From Serilophus lunatus (taxonomy: Eukaryota > Chordata > Aves > Passeriformes > Eurylaimidae), in the NCBI GenBank assembly GCA_013399895.1, contig VXBA01005890.1:652212-716211 (forward strand): a stretch of DNA of 64,000 nt, given 5' to 3'. Position numbers and translations under genes: made by a program. Shown here piece after piece: positions 12,046 through 24,000 of the stretch. The notes under the pieces were generated by a model, which ran no database searches, was not told where the DNA came from, and saw only the letters and a list, made by a program, of their open reading frames with translations. Position 1 is the first letter of the stretch; every line of letters starts with the position of its first letter.

Positions 12046-15000
12046 GAGGCTGAGTTGAGAGAGGAGAGTCTCTATGTCCAGCATGCCTGTGAACTTAAAG
12101 GCGAAAGTTGAAAGGCAGATGACTTTAAATAGTGGCACTTCCCTGGAATTAGAGGTTGGCCTACTCTCATTTATTTGTTTTTCTAACATGCTGAACTCCA
12201 AGCATGATTTATGCAGATATGAGCTGAGAGCAAAGCTATAGTATTGAAATGGATTGGTGTGTTTTAGGTCAGGGTTGACTTAGTTAAGGAACCTTCACAA
12301 AAAGCACCTACTCCAAAGCACCTTAGACTTGTTGAAGTGGTGGCAAACAGTGCCCTTGTCAGGGACCATGTTTAAACTGAGAAGTTGCAGAAATGCCTAC
12401 CTCTCTGTGTACAGCAGACTTCATTCTCACACTTCCAAATGAACAGACTGCTTATGCAGCTGTCAAAGTGAGATTTTAACTGTTTCCATCTCAAACCTTG
12501 CTTCTTTGTCTGTGTCCAAAGTATCCTGGCAGATGACCAGGTTACTGTAAGATGATGTTGAGAAGATGGATAGGGAACAGTGGCTCTCTTTCTTGTGGCA
12601 CAAGAACTAGAAGAAACCAGTGAAATTTCCAGGCAGGAGGTTTTAGTGGAAGAAAGAGACAGACCTTTTCTGTACAACACTGAGTTACTCTGTGGAATTC
12701 AGTAGTGCAGAATGTTATGGGATGCTGGTGAGCTCCATGCGAGCCTTACTTTGAACTGTTTTTATCAATTAATGTTTTTATTCCAGGTGACAGATGTTTG
12801 AATGATTCAAGGGCGTGATCCAAGAGCAAAGGTATGGAAGAGCATGACCTCACAGGTCTGAATTTTTGTAAAAATTTTCCATAGCCCTCTTTAAAAACTA
12901 TTCATTTGCTAATCTGAGTAGATAGCAAGCTCTAGGAGTCATGCTAACACTAGAAAAAAACTTTAGCATCCTTAGAGACACGTTCTTGTAGAGAATAAGC
13001 AGATCAAAAGGCAGATCTATGTATTTACACATAGGTATTTTAAAGGTGTTACGGTGAACATACTGGTTTTTACTCTAGTGGTAGTGAAAAGGTTCTTAAT
13101 AGCTGTAACATTGCATAGCGCTGGCGTACACATTTACGCAGAGAATAACTGAGGTTAAACTTATGATCGTACTGATCAGAACAAGCATTTTTCCTGGGAT
13201 GATGTAGCCGTATTATGTGAAGCCTCTAAAGCTGCAGGAAGCAGCTGAATCATTTTAAAGATAAATTAATGCATCCTTTAAAATTTCACATCCTCCAAAA
13301 GCCTCTGCTCAAGCAGAAGGCAAAGGCAAGAAGCTGCCATGTGCTGCTGTTTCTGCAGGATGAGTGATCACTTCTGCTCAAGACATCCGTTGGAAAAGCT
13401 GCCCAAGAACAGATGCCCTGAGAAAGAGTCCTGACAAACACTGTATTTGCAGAGGCGTTCAGTATTTCACTTCAGTATTTTCACTTAGGGAGGCTGCCCT
13501 AAGGGTAAGCATTTCTTAATGAGGACCAAAGGAACAAGATTTCCCGGGTTATACAGGGAACAGGGATGAACATCAGTGGGGAGAGGGCAGTGATGCCTTA
13601 AAACATTTGATATATTTAACTTGAGGATCTGGACCTGATGCTAGGATCTCACATCCCTGTGAGATGCAAAGCATCAAGAAGCAAAAGGATTCAAAACATG
13701 TTTTAAATTATTTAATCTCAAAACATTAGCAAATACAGATATTCTTGGACTTTGAACTGAATCTGTAAGAATGGGCAAGAAATAGAGAAAGGAAAAAAAT
13801 TAAAAACCCGGAGAACAGGTAGACTCATATAGTTTATGTAGGAGTAAACTAGGGCACAAAAGCAGGTATGAGCCATCTAAGGTCAATCAGACAGTAATGC
13901 TGAGAGAGAGGAACCTGTAGCTCACCATCCTTGCTTTAGTCCCCAGATTTGCATGACCACACAGGGGAGAGAGACCTCAGCTCCTGGCTCTGGATGCTGT
14001 CCTTGCTCCCCTGCTACTCGAAGTTGAGCAAGCAGGTGCTGCCTGGGCTTAGAGGAAGTGCGAGGAGGGAGATTATGAGAGCAGGATATGTGTCCCTGGT
14101 GAAAGTGCTGGTAGGTGGTAGGTTGTCTTTGAGTTTTCAAGGTGGATACATCCAGGTCAGGTATCAGAGGTTACCAGAGAGTAACTATTGCAGAGGAGAC
14201 CATGCTGCCATCATGGGTTGTGACTTAACAGCAGTAAGAATTTTACTTATTCACCCAGGAGCCCCAAGTAGGCATCCAAAGGGTTGTAGGTAGAGCAGTA
14301 TCTGGACTGGTCCATGCAGGCCAAGCCTTTCTACCTTTCAGTTCATAGCCTTCCTCTGCCACACATATGTCCCTCTGCCTGACAGCTGCATTTGCACTCA
14401 GGCGTTGGCTGTGCGTGTTGGCTGGTCCAGGGTCACCACACTGCAGAGAAACACTCTGTCGGGTTTGGAGCTATGGGCTTGCTTTCATCACAGGGATATG
14501 CGTCAATGTGTCACTTTAAAGTAGTTCAAGTAAGAGATGTGGGAGAACAGATGAGGAGAAGGGAGGCAGGAAACATGTCATAAATCCACAGTGAGAGGGA
14601 CTCTGAAGTAAGAGAATTAAAGACTCTGGAAAACACATAAAAATCTGTTGTAGAAAGGGCTCTGTCAATGCATTCTGTCAGTGCAGTTTGCTTTTTATTT
14701 CCTGGTGTGCAATATGATATAAAAAAATGTTCACCTTTAATAGATGATCCATAAAAGTCTGTATTTCACATGAGATTTATTTTTCACATGAATAGATTTG
14801 GTGTCTCCAGACACTAAGATATCCGTTGCCCTCCTATAAAACAAGGCCACCAGCTCCTGCGATCTCTTAGGATCTGTATCTTCCAAGTGCTGTTCCTTGC
14901 ACAAGGGCCACTTCATTGTTTCTACTTTGTGTTTAAGTAGAGCTGAACTGATGAACGTAGAGTTAAATAAAAATAATGAAGAAATACCAGACTGAAATTA

Positions 15001-16047
15001 TTTCCCTCCCCCCCAAAAAAAATCCCACTTGTGCAATCATCAGATATGTGAGTCTTTATGCTTTCTCATGTTGCTTTTGGAAAAAGAGAAAGGAAATTTG
15101 AACTCACTGAAGTATTCTAGAGAGTCTCAAATACTACAAAGAGTTTCTTTAGACATATCTGAAATCTCCTCAACACGCAGAATATTAAGCAATCTGGGGA
15201 TTGTACTTCTAGATAAAAATTTGAGAGAAAGGAACATCCTGGCTTGCCTAAAAATGACTGATGAAAGGAAAAATTACCAGTGCAGGAACCACTAGCCTCT
15301 CTGGCAGCCAGCTATTCTTGTTCAGCAATCCCCCCCAGCTTCATGGGACATAACATGTTCACCATGAGCAAAAGGACTCCAGTCTCTGTCTGAAAGACTT
15401 GGTGATGATAGTGAACAAGGAAGAGAATTTACATTGTGTAACCAACTTTAAGCATGATAAAAAGTAATTTCTTTAGAAAGGTGTATGAACCGGGACATCC
15501 CAACCTTAGTGGGGTGCTTACTTCTGACAGCCAGTGTGCCCCTCACTATGCCTTCTTGCCTTATTACTTGGCCACTCTGTGTAGTAGCAAGGACAAGTTC
15601 CAGCAATTTTGCTGGCCGTTGTTTGTGAAGGGTCGATTGTATAACACTGATCCTCTGCATCTGCATAGTGTTCCCACAGACTGAAGTGCTATGCCATGGG
15701 GACCTAAAGAAGGAAGAGGCCATTGCACTTGGGTTTCCCTGTGGAGACCCACCAGCCAGAGAAGTGCACTGCTCCCTTCCTCAGCCACCCATCCTACTTT
15801 AATCTTTTCCTCTTAGCACAGCTTCAGAGATATTGCTGCCAAGACTGCATTTCATTTCTTCTCTCATTGCTAGTCTGTGCTTAACGTATTAGTGGTGTGA
15901 AATGGAGAGGAAGGAAATAGAGGGAAAGCACCAGAAGCAAAGTAAACATCTTCAGGGAGGTAGAGACCTCACAGAGAAACACACACTCACCCTTTTCAGT
16001 CAGGGATTTAACATCCTTTGGCTTTACAAGACAGTCCTGCATGCAGC

Positions 16048-17134
16048 TGTATTGGTTTTTCTGTGGCCAGGTTTTGGTGGCAGTGGGGGGGGGCTGAGGG
16101 AGAGGCTTCTTCGAGAAGCTGCTGGAAGTTCCCCCCATGCCCAGGCTGGGCCCGCTGCTGGCCAAGGCCGGGCCAGTCAGTAGTTGAAGGAACGCCTCTG
16201 CGATAACATATTCAAGAAGGAAAGGAAAAGAAAAAAATGTTAAATTAGATGAAGATGGCTGCCAGAGAGGAGCAGGGTGAGAGCCTGTGAGCAACAACGC
16301 AGACACCAAGGTCAGTGCAGAAGGAGGGGCAGGAGATGCTCCTGGCGCCGGAGCTGAGATCCAGCTGCAGCCCATGGTGAAGACCATGGTGAAGCAGCTG
16401 TGCCCCTGCAGCCCATGGAGGACCACAGGAGTGCAGAGATCCACCTGTAGCCCGGGAAGGAGCCACGCCGGAGCAGGTGGACGCTGGGGAAGGCTGTAGC
16501 CCGTGGGAGACCCAAAGTGAAGCTGGCAGGGGACTGTAGCCTGTGGGGAGAGGAGCCCACTTAGAGTAAGATTCTCCTGTTAGGATGCGTGGCTCGTGGG
16601 GCCCACGCTGGAGCAGCCTGTGCCTGAGGGACTGCACCCTGTGGAATGTCAGCCATGTGGCAGCTGTGGGTGAAGGGCTGCTGCCCATGGGATGGACTCT
16701 CGCCGGAGCAGTTTGTGAGAGGAACTGTATCCTGTGAGGGATGGACCCCATGGAATGTGGCTGGAAGGACTCCTCTCCCCAAGCAGCGGCTGAGAACAGC
16801 AGCTGACCACAGCAACACCTCCCCCCCACCTCGCCTTTTCCCTTGACCGCTGCGGGAGAATAGGTTGGATGTAAGAAGGAGGAGGTGGGGGGTAAAAGGT
16901 GTCTTTTAGTCTCTCACTCTTAGCTCTGATCTTGTTAGTAATAAACCTGACTATTATTCCCACATGGAGTCTTGTTTTGCCTGCAACAGTGATTAGCAAA
17001 GAATCTGTTATGGTCCTTATCTCAACTCACGAAACCCCTCGTTATATTCTCTCTCTCCTCTATAGCTGGGCAAGGGGCAGTGAGAGAGTGGCTGTAGTGA
17101 GCCCCTGGCACTCAGCCCAGGTTAAACCACTACA
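16048..17134 (+). mobile_element. Solo LTR of an avian ERVL-type endogenous retrovirus
   Basis: The element begins TGTATTGG, ends ...AAACCACTACA, and is flanked by a perfect 5-bp duplication GCAGC (16043-16047 and 17135-17139). TG...CA ends with a 5-bp duplication and no internal genes mean a solo LTR left by recombination between the two LTRs of a provirus. It is 1087 bp long. A long GC-rich U3 carries degenerate repeats containing CGCYGGAGCAG (16466, 16606, 16701). An AATAAA at 16940-16945 marks the R region, and U5 contains CTTATCTCAACTCAC (17016-17030). From the resemblance to avian ERVL LTRs I assign it to that class; the subfamily name is not certain. Long open frames inside it (for example 16245-16829 minus) are by-products of GC-rich repeats. 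Confidence 0.9.
16940..16945 (+). promoter_or_regulatory. LTR poly(A) signal
   Basis: A canonical AATAAA lies about 190 bp from the LTR 3' end, where the R/U5 boundary region is expected. It is intact, unlike the AATATA at the equivalent place of the second LTR. Confidence 0.7.
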
Positions 17135-17139
17135 GCAGC

Positions 17140-17882
17140 ATTGCCCTTTTCAGGCTATGCCAGGAGCCACAGAGGTTGCAGAGCTCTGCAGAGTCAGGCT
17201 CCCACGCCTGGGAGTACAGGACCTGTTTTCAGCTCTGAGGCATTTGAAAAGAACAGACACATCTCTCTTCAGATGAGCAGGCTGCTCTGTAGTGGGAGTT
17301 TGACTGCCTTTTCCCCAGTGGTGGGATGCTAGGAGGTGCTGTTTTCTGCATGTTATGTCTCAAGTCCTTCCAGGAGTCAGGGTAGATGAGACTGCTTTGG
17401 CTTACAGACTTCTGGGCACAGAGATGATACCCATTCTACAACATCCTAAAGAATGGGAGAGCAGGCAGGGCATTATACCCCACATTTCATCTGCCAGATC
17501 CCCAGAGGCACAGCGTCTGTGTGTGCAGAGTCGCCAGCTGCTGTTGTGGTGAAGGGCAAGGTCCAACTAAAGTTGAATTTGGAAAAACCAGCAACCCTAT
17601 GAACCCCCAGCCTGGCTGTGATGAGGCAAACACCTCTGGAGGACAAATGGCACAACCCAACCACAGGCCTCACACTGCTTGTGGAGTGAGCCTGTGGTCC
17701 TCTGCAAGGCTGATGCATGACAACTGACGGAGAAGAAAGAAGCACCATTTATTATTTATTTATTGGCCTGTTATCAGGAAAGTAGGTAACTTCAGTGATC
17801 ATCAGTGGAGTAACTAGGTGCAGCATGGGTCACTGTTATGGAGCTATGTGTTTGTGGCCTTACTCAGGTTCATTCTGCATTC
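17140..17882. other. Intergenic DNA, no gene recognised
   Basis: This lies between the solo LTR and the SINE. It holds short open frames only and an A/T-rich TTATTTATTTATTG run near 17748-17765. Nothing else is supported. Confidence 0.6.
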
Positions 17883-17890
17883 CCTTCTCA

Positions 17891-18026
17891 CAGAGTCACA
17901 GAATATTCTGGGTTGGAAGGGACCCACAAGGATCATTGAGTCTAATTCTTGAGTGAATGGCCTGTATGGGGATCAAATCCATGACCTCAGAGTTATTAGC
18001 ACCATGCTCTAACCAACTGAGTTGAT
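17891..18026 (-). mobile_element. TguSINE1-like SINE (tRNA-Ile head, CR1 tail)
   Basis: On the minus strand the sequence reads as a degenerate tRNA-Ile: the A-box region (CTCAGTTGGTTAGAGCATGG) is followed by a GCTAATAA anticodon-loop segment and a B-box-like GATTTGATCCCC. It then passes into a CR1 3' tail (GGTCCCTTCCAACCCAGAAT...CTGTGACTCT). This fusion is the design of TguSINE1, a SINE that arose early in passerine evolution and is mobilised by CR1 machinery. Flanks CTTCTCAC (17883-17890) and CTTCTTAC (18027-18034) form a probable target duplication with one mismatch. It is non-coding, and the B box has decayed (GGTTCGA-type to GATTTGA), so it is probably inactive. Confidence 0.9.
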
Positions 18027-20643
18027 TCTTCTTACTGTACTTTTCCCAGACAATCTGGGTGGGGGCTCACAGAAACTTATGTCTTTGCCAAAACTTGAAC
18101 TGTCTGAAAATGCTGCTCCAAAGCCTCCCACCTTCTGCCAATGCCTGACAGGTGCTGCAATGTTGAGAAGACCTAATTTTTGCTGCATCACAGCCAGAGG
18201 CCCCACAAGCAGCATCTACACTTCTAAAATTTATCTTAACTTCGAGCAGGAGATGTAGGCCGTCATTGGCCTATTTTCTGGTTCCTTTAACCTCTGTATT
18301 GTGCAATGGCTACAGAAGTGCATCCGCTTCAGTGTTTTCTGAACAAGCTGTGCTCCCTCCATGGGAGAGGAGCAGGAGGACCTTTCATGCAGATGGCCTC
18401 TTCTCAGCATCTTAACAGCTGCTTAGCCCAAATTTCACCCTGATTTTTTTTTCTTCAGCTTTGGTGATCTGACTGTCAAGTAGTAGTGGGTTGTAGTTGT
18501 GCTTTGGAGAGGAGTGCCTGCTGGATCTAGCGTATGGACGCCATGGGGCTGCGGTGTGCAAGAGCACACCACCGGTGACTTGACCTGGGCTGACCTCTGA
18601 CTGTGGCAACCTAGTCCTGCTAGCTGTGGTCTGGGAGAGCAGAAATCACCCCTGTATCCTGGGGTGCAAGCTGACTGTGGGGCTGTGCATATGGAGGCAC
18701 AAGGCAAGGAGCTTTGGTGGCAAGCACAGCCTCTGTGGATGCACATGGCTGAAAGGTGAAGGTTTCTGCCTGGCAAAATAGCCATGGGAGCCATGTGTGG
18801 AAAGAGAGGCTGGTCTGGTGTGGGTGCCACCCAGAGTCTCTGGGGACATGGTGGCAGTGGCCACTCCAGTGACCCCAGCTCAGTGGCCAGCTGTGGCAAG
18901 TCCCTTATGTTTTCATTGACCAGGTGGGCTGGTGGGCGTGAATCACATAAGAAAAAAAAAGAATTTTGTGGAAACGAGTGTAGAAATATGCGTCTCCATC
19001 ACTACCCAACTGAGCTACCCCAGGGCACCATGCAGCTTTTTGGTCAAAATGTGCATTAAATAGCATTTGTATATCCTAACATATACATGCCCAGTCTGTG
19101 ACTACAGTGCAAGAGGGGCTGAAGGAAGAAAAGGAGGGGTTAAACTGTGTAATCCAAGCACACTGTATCCTCTGGAATGGGCAGGAGGAGTTGAGGGGGC
19201 TGTTCCCATGTGGGGCTGCAACAGCTGTGGCTGAGGGTCCTGCAAGGGTCCCATGGGACTGGGGGGTGTTTTCTGACTCCGGCCCCCAGCCCCTTGGCAT
19301 GCAGCCCAGTCCCAAGAAGTATAAACCAAACAAGCATAAACAGATGATCACATAAAAAATATATCATGATTAGCCAGATAGATCTCAAATGTTTGTTCTG
19401 TAAACTGCAGCAGGCAGCACAAGTGTTCACTGCAGCTGTAGTTTCTCATCTTATTTGTGTAAGTGTGTCATTAAGCTGAGACATGGACAAAATAATCTTT
19501 CATTGATTTTCACTTAAGAAGCTGCTTTAAGGATATGTCAATGCTCGATTCGACCCTTTTGCAAGTGGTATTATACTGTAAACTGATTCTCGCTTAATAG
19601 AAGATCTTTGTGCATTTTTTTTCCCTGGGTTACTTCCTTTTCTCTCTGAAGCCAGTAAAGTGGTTTGTTTTGTGAATGAAAGCTGGATGCCTTTAGCAGG
19701 ATGGCATTAACACTGACCTCTGTTCATGCATTGAATTCCTGCCCAGCGGGAGGTGAGGTTGGAGGAAAGGGTTAGTTCATTGATGGTCAGAACCTGCTGA
19801 GAGGGGGACTGTTAACCTGCATGGAAGGGGAACTACTCAGAGGGCTTTTCCCTTGCTTGGATTAGCCCAATGAAGCCATCCTTTTCTCTCTTTAGTTTTA
19901 ACCATCTGCTGGAAAGATGGCTCTCATTCATCTCAGCTTGGTAGAAATTTTTTGTATATATAAAATGGCAATAATTTGGGGTGTGGGGAGAGTGTACGCT
20001 TCAATTTTCCTTTTGCTACTACCTGTATCAGAGAAGACTATCTGAATTTCACAGCATGAAATATTTAGCAAGGACAATGGAAGGAAATCAAAACTAAACT
20101 CCTTCAGAAATTTCCCAAGAAATTCAGCACGTTATATACCCCTTGGATCCTAAAATGCATCCTGGTAGAGGTAATCAGGAAAAGAAAAATTTTGTGAATC
20201 TGATTGCCAACAGCTTTTGACAGCTAATGCATGAGAGTTTACAGTTCGAGGGAGATGAGTTTACAATTTGAAATGCTACTGGACTCTAAAATGATTTTTA
20301 GAAATTGAGAGGACCCAGAGTGCAAGTCAAAACCCAGAAGGTTCACAGAGCAAAACTGTAGGCTTTTCTTTCCTTTTTATCATCTTTGTCCTTCAAAGCT
20401 AAGGCAGCATTTGGAAAATCAGCTGCATGTGTGCTCATTTTTACACAACAGATTCACTAACTATTCCTCCTTCTCTCCCCTCTCACGTTGGCTACCAAGT
20501 TGCTTCAGGTGTAGGTGGAGGAGTGACTGTCCCGAAAGAAGAGCAAGATGTCTGTAGTCCAAGTCCATAGCCATTAGAAACACATCTTTTTTTAGCTCTC
20601 CCACTCATGTCAATCAAGAAGAAATCCATTGAAGCATCAAGAA

Positions 20644-20680
20644 AGCCATTAAAGTCAGTTGAATTGCACCAGCACAAGGC
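20644..20680. repeat. Relic of an ancient amniote interspersed repeat
   Basis: The segment CCATTAAAGTCAGTTGAATT followed by GCACCAG resembles the CCATTGAAGTCAATGG...GCACCAG core of old repeats common in turtles, crocodilians and birds. It is short and diverged; the assignment rests on recognition of the core only. Confidence 0.4.
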
Positions 20681-20990
20681 TGCTTTCATTGAGATTAGGC
20701 TGTAACTTTGGTGTCTGTTTTATTTGTAAATTGAGCAGATAGAAGCCACTGGGAGATCATTAAATTGGAACTCAGCAATTTTCATTCCCACTTGTTTTTT
20801 TGAGTAAACCCATACTTTGTTATCCTTGCAGAGTCTACAAGGACTAGTTTGAACTACTGTCACCAGCTAAGACAACACTTCTTCTCTATAAGGTGAGCAC
20901 ATTGAATAAAGCTTATCGATGTAGTTGTTTCTTTTTCTTTTAATTCACCTCCTGACCTTTTAAAATTACTTTACTCAACAAAGGACAATA

Positions 20991-21061
20991 GGGCCAATCC
21001 GACTCCCATTAAAGTCAGCAGGAGTCTTTTCATTAACTTCAGCTGTAGTAGGGCTGGGCCC
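20991..21061. repeat. Imperfect palindromic ancient repeat
   Basis: The segment starts GGGCCAATCCGACTCCCATT and ends GTAGGGCTGGGCCC. The two halves are imperfect inverted copies around an AAAGTCA/TTAACTTC core, as in the old amniote GGGCCTGATCC...GGATCAGGCCC repeats. It is probably a relic of an early amniote transposon and carries no coding content. Confidence 0.5.
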
Positions 21062-24000
21062 AATAAGACTAACTTTAAGAGTAAAAAATAGCAACTCATA
21101 TAGAGCTTTATCTTGCCCCCTGTGGCTTGATAACTGACCTCCCATCACGTTCACTGGGACAGGATAGGGCTTATAAAGCCAAAGTAAAACTATTACAGGA
21201 CTAATCCTGTAACCCAAATCTTATAAAGTATTTGCATTTCCTCTTTTTAATCACATAGGAATATTTGAGAATTATTCGTGACTTTTTGAATGCAAAAAAT
21301 CTTCCAGCTGAATAGATTGGATTCATCTTTGGGTTGCTCTGTGCCCTAGAGTTTTCCCTTTTTAAAATAGGAAGTTGACAGAGGTAAAGTGCTCAAAGAT
21401 GACCTCATGTAACTCCTTCATTCTTCAGTTTTTTTCTCTATCTTCCCACACAAGCACCATTTTGATTCCTTGCCAGTACCTTTCCAGGTCTCCCCAGCTC
21501 CAATCCTCTGAACCGGTTGCTCTCCCAGAAGAAAGTGCTTCTGGTCTCCTCTACCTACTTGGCCTAAAATGAGCAAAGCAGCACCCAGAGAGGTTCAGTG
21601 GGGCAGAGTAGTGATGTGGATGCCTCTTGGTCTAATGGGAGCAGGCAGAGTGGATTTTGTTCTGTTGGCCTGATACAGTAAACATTTGTTTTCTGATTAG
21701 TGCTTAAAATATACCCTTACATGAAGAGAGTTCCACCAACTCACAAACTCTCAGTCTGTTTCATGATGTGAATTTTGCAGTGGCCCTGGATGTGACACAA
21801 ACCTGATGTTTTTCTCTTTATTGTTTTTTCATTATGCCCTTTTTCCCTTTCTTTCTGTTTACCTTACAACAAATCTACATGGAAACCCCAATCTCAAACA
21901 TGCTGAATTGTTTCACCACTGAGAGAAGAAAGGTCATTTGGCAGCTCTTTGAATTGCTGTAAAAATACCACCTACTGTAGGTGCTTGTATATTTTATTCC
22001 AGAGACCCTAGATCACAAATTTTCTTTTGGTTAAGAATAAATCTACTCACTGCCATCTGCAAAGAATATTTTCCAATGTCAGTAAACTACTCTGCCATCA
22101 GAATAATTTGTAGCAGCCAGGGAAAGTTGAGCTTGACAACACAACTGCACTGCAGAGGAGGACACAGAGCCACTGCAAAGAAGCAGATACTGTTCTACCC
22201 TCTCTCCCCTGTCATGAACCCTTCTCCTTTTTCAGCAGAATCTAAATTTACCCAGTCCTTTAAATATAGACACATGGTATATTAGAAAGAACTCTCAGAT
22301 ATCCTCTCAGCTTCTCCCTGCGTGAAGGGGAAGAGCCCCCCTGACTCCTGACACCATCAGCCGTGATATTCTCTGTGCTCACCCAAATGCATTGCAGCAT
22401 CAACATCAGTCACTTCAAAGAGCTCTTTCATGTACCACCTATTTTTTTATCTAGAAGGCCCAAGCAAAAGGTGTATCTGGCTAAGTCTGGCTTTATTAGG
22501 CTCTCTACTTGTGTGGCCTCTTGGAAAGGTCTCAGAAAAGTGAACAAACTTTCCAGCTCTAACTTTTCAGCAAGGAAGTGCAAAACACAAAGCTCTTTCT
22601 GTCACCTATTGTTAGCAGTGCAAGTTAATCAATAGCTTTGTGTTGCTCTCGGGTGTGTTGGTCCTACCGAGCGAAGGATTCCTCCCACACTGCACTGCAG
22701 AGAAATCCTGTTTCCTGGGTTAGATAATGCCTGGAGATGGTCGGTTTCCACTCCTCTCTGTTGAGCCTTCTGCTCACATCTCAGGAGAGAGCCTGCTGAC
22801 CACACTGACCATGAATCAGGCTGCCCTCATGGTGCCCACCTCAACAAGCAGCTGGGACCAAGCCCAATTTCATCAGATGGATACTGCTCTGGGAAGCCAC
22901 CTGTGGAGGGATCAGCTTTTCTGGGAGTAATGTTTTGATGAAGAAAGCCCGAGCCCATTTCAGGACCCTCTGTGCAGGGAAGCCTGGCAAGATGTGCATA
23001 CCTGTCCCACCAGCTCACCCTTCCCAGCTGTGTGGGTGCTTTTAGAGCAAGGGATGCTGCTCTCCAACCCTTCTGACCCTCAATGCGACTGCATTTCCCT
23101 TTTGGGGAAAACTCTGATTCTGCATGCCCCAGATGGAGCAGGCTCACATGAACCTGCCTACACCACACAGAATATCCTGTTGTCAGATCCTTTCTGTTGC
23201 CACATTGTGTTTGACAATGTTCAACACTGTAGTCTTTTCTGCACACTTCTTACTAACTTTAGACAACACGCACCTTCTTCACGACCTTAATCGTTCACTA
23301 TTAACTCCCTTTGTCATCTAGTCCACTGTCTGAAGGAGCCCTTGCTCTCTGCTAAGAACAGAGAAAACCCACCAGAAACAGACATTTGAATTGGAGAGTG
23401 AGGAGCCTATATTCAGCTGGGATAAACCCAGTTTACATCCTCAAAACTGACTCCTCAAGCATTTTCCCAACCACTTAAATCTCCCACAAACAGGAGATCT
23501 GGTTGAAGAAAAGAGCTCACATTTTTAGGAATCTTCTGATGACGTCCTGAGAGCTGATGGCATTCAAGTGGCACCTAAAGCAATAGTTCTTCTTATGATT
23601 TATGCATATTCAAATATTCTGGGAAGTTCTCTGCTTTTGGATCTCTGCAGGAGAGACAAGCCAGATACTGCACTCTCTTGTTATCCAGAATCTGGAAAAG
23701 AAGGGAAGGCACATACCAGATTTGCTGCATATACCTTTGATACTCAAACAACTCATGCAGCCAGCAGCCTATTCCATGCAGCAACCATGGTTTCATACTG
23801 TTTTTTCAGCCAAATGCAAATGGTGAGGTATATAGCAGGATGTTGTATTTTGAACTCTTGATTCTTATTGCAAGATTCAAAGTGTTTTGTTTATATGCCC
23901 AAAGAACAAAGGCCTAGTCTCTTCATGTTTGTAATTACTTGGGTATAACTAGCCAGAAAACTTGTTTTTCTCAAATAGAAAGCAATTGTCTGTAGCCAGT

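Larger units (their letters stand above)
3731..16047. other. Intergenic DNA, no gene recognised
   Basis: About 12.3 kb with no exon, RNA gene or recognisable transposon. All open frames are short (121 aa or less, except one of 180 aa at 11569-12111), have ordinary composition and resemble nothing I know. Simple-sequence stretches include a T-rich TTATT-type tract at 5041-5098 and an A/C-rich tract at 11990-12045. AATAAA occurs near 5275, 5490, 6265 and 6425, which leaves open a longer MSRB3 3' UTR. I see nothing else. Confidence 0.6.

Noticed and set aside
11569..12111. 180-aa plus-strand open frame
   Set aside because: Ends in low-complexity KKKNQQNQNPKK from an A-rich tract; no motif and no splice or promoter context.
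16245..16829. 194-aa minus-strand open frame, and 15881-16444
   Set aside because: They lie in or across the solo LTR; the repetitive Ser/Pro/His-rich composition comes from LTR tandem units.
22640..22700. Possible LTR boundary near TGTGTTGGTCC...CTCCCACA
   Set aside because: No target duplication or LTR body could be found.
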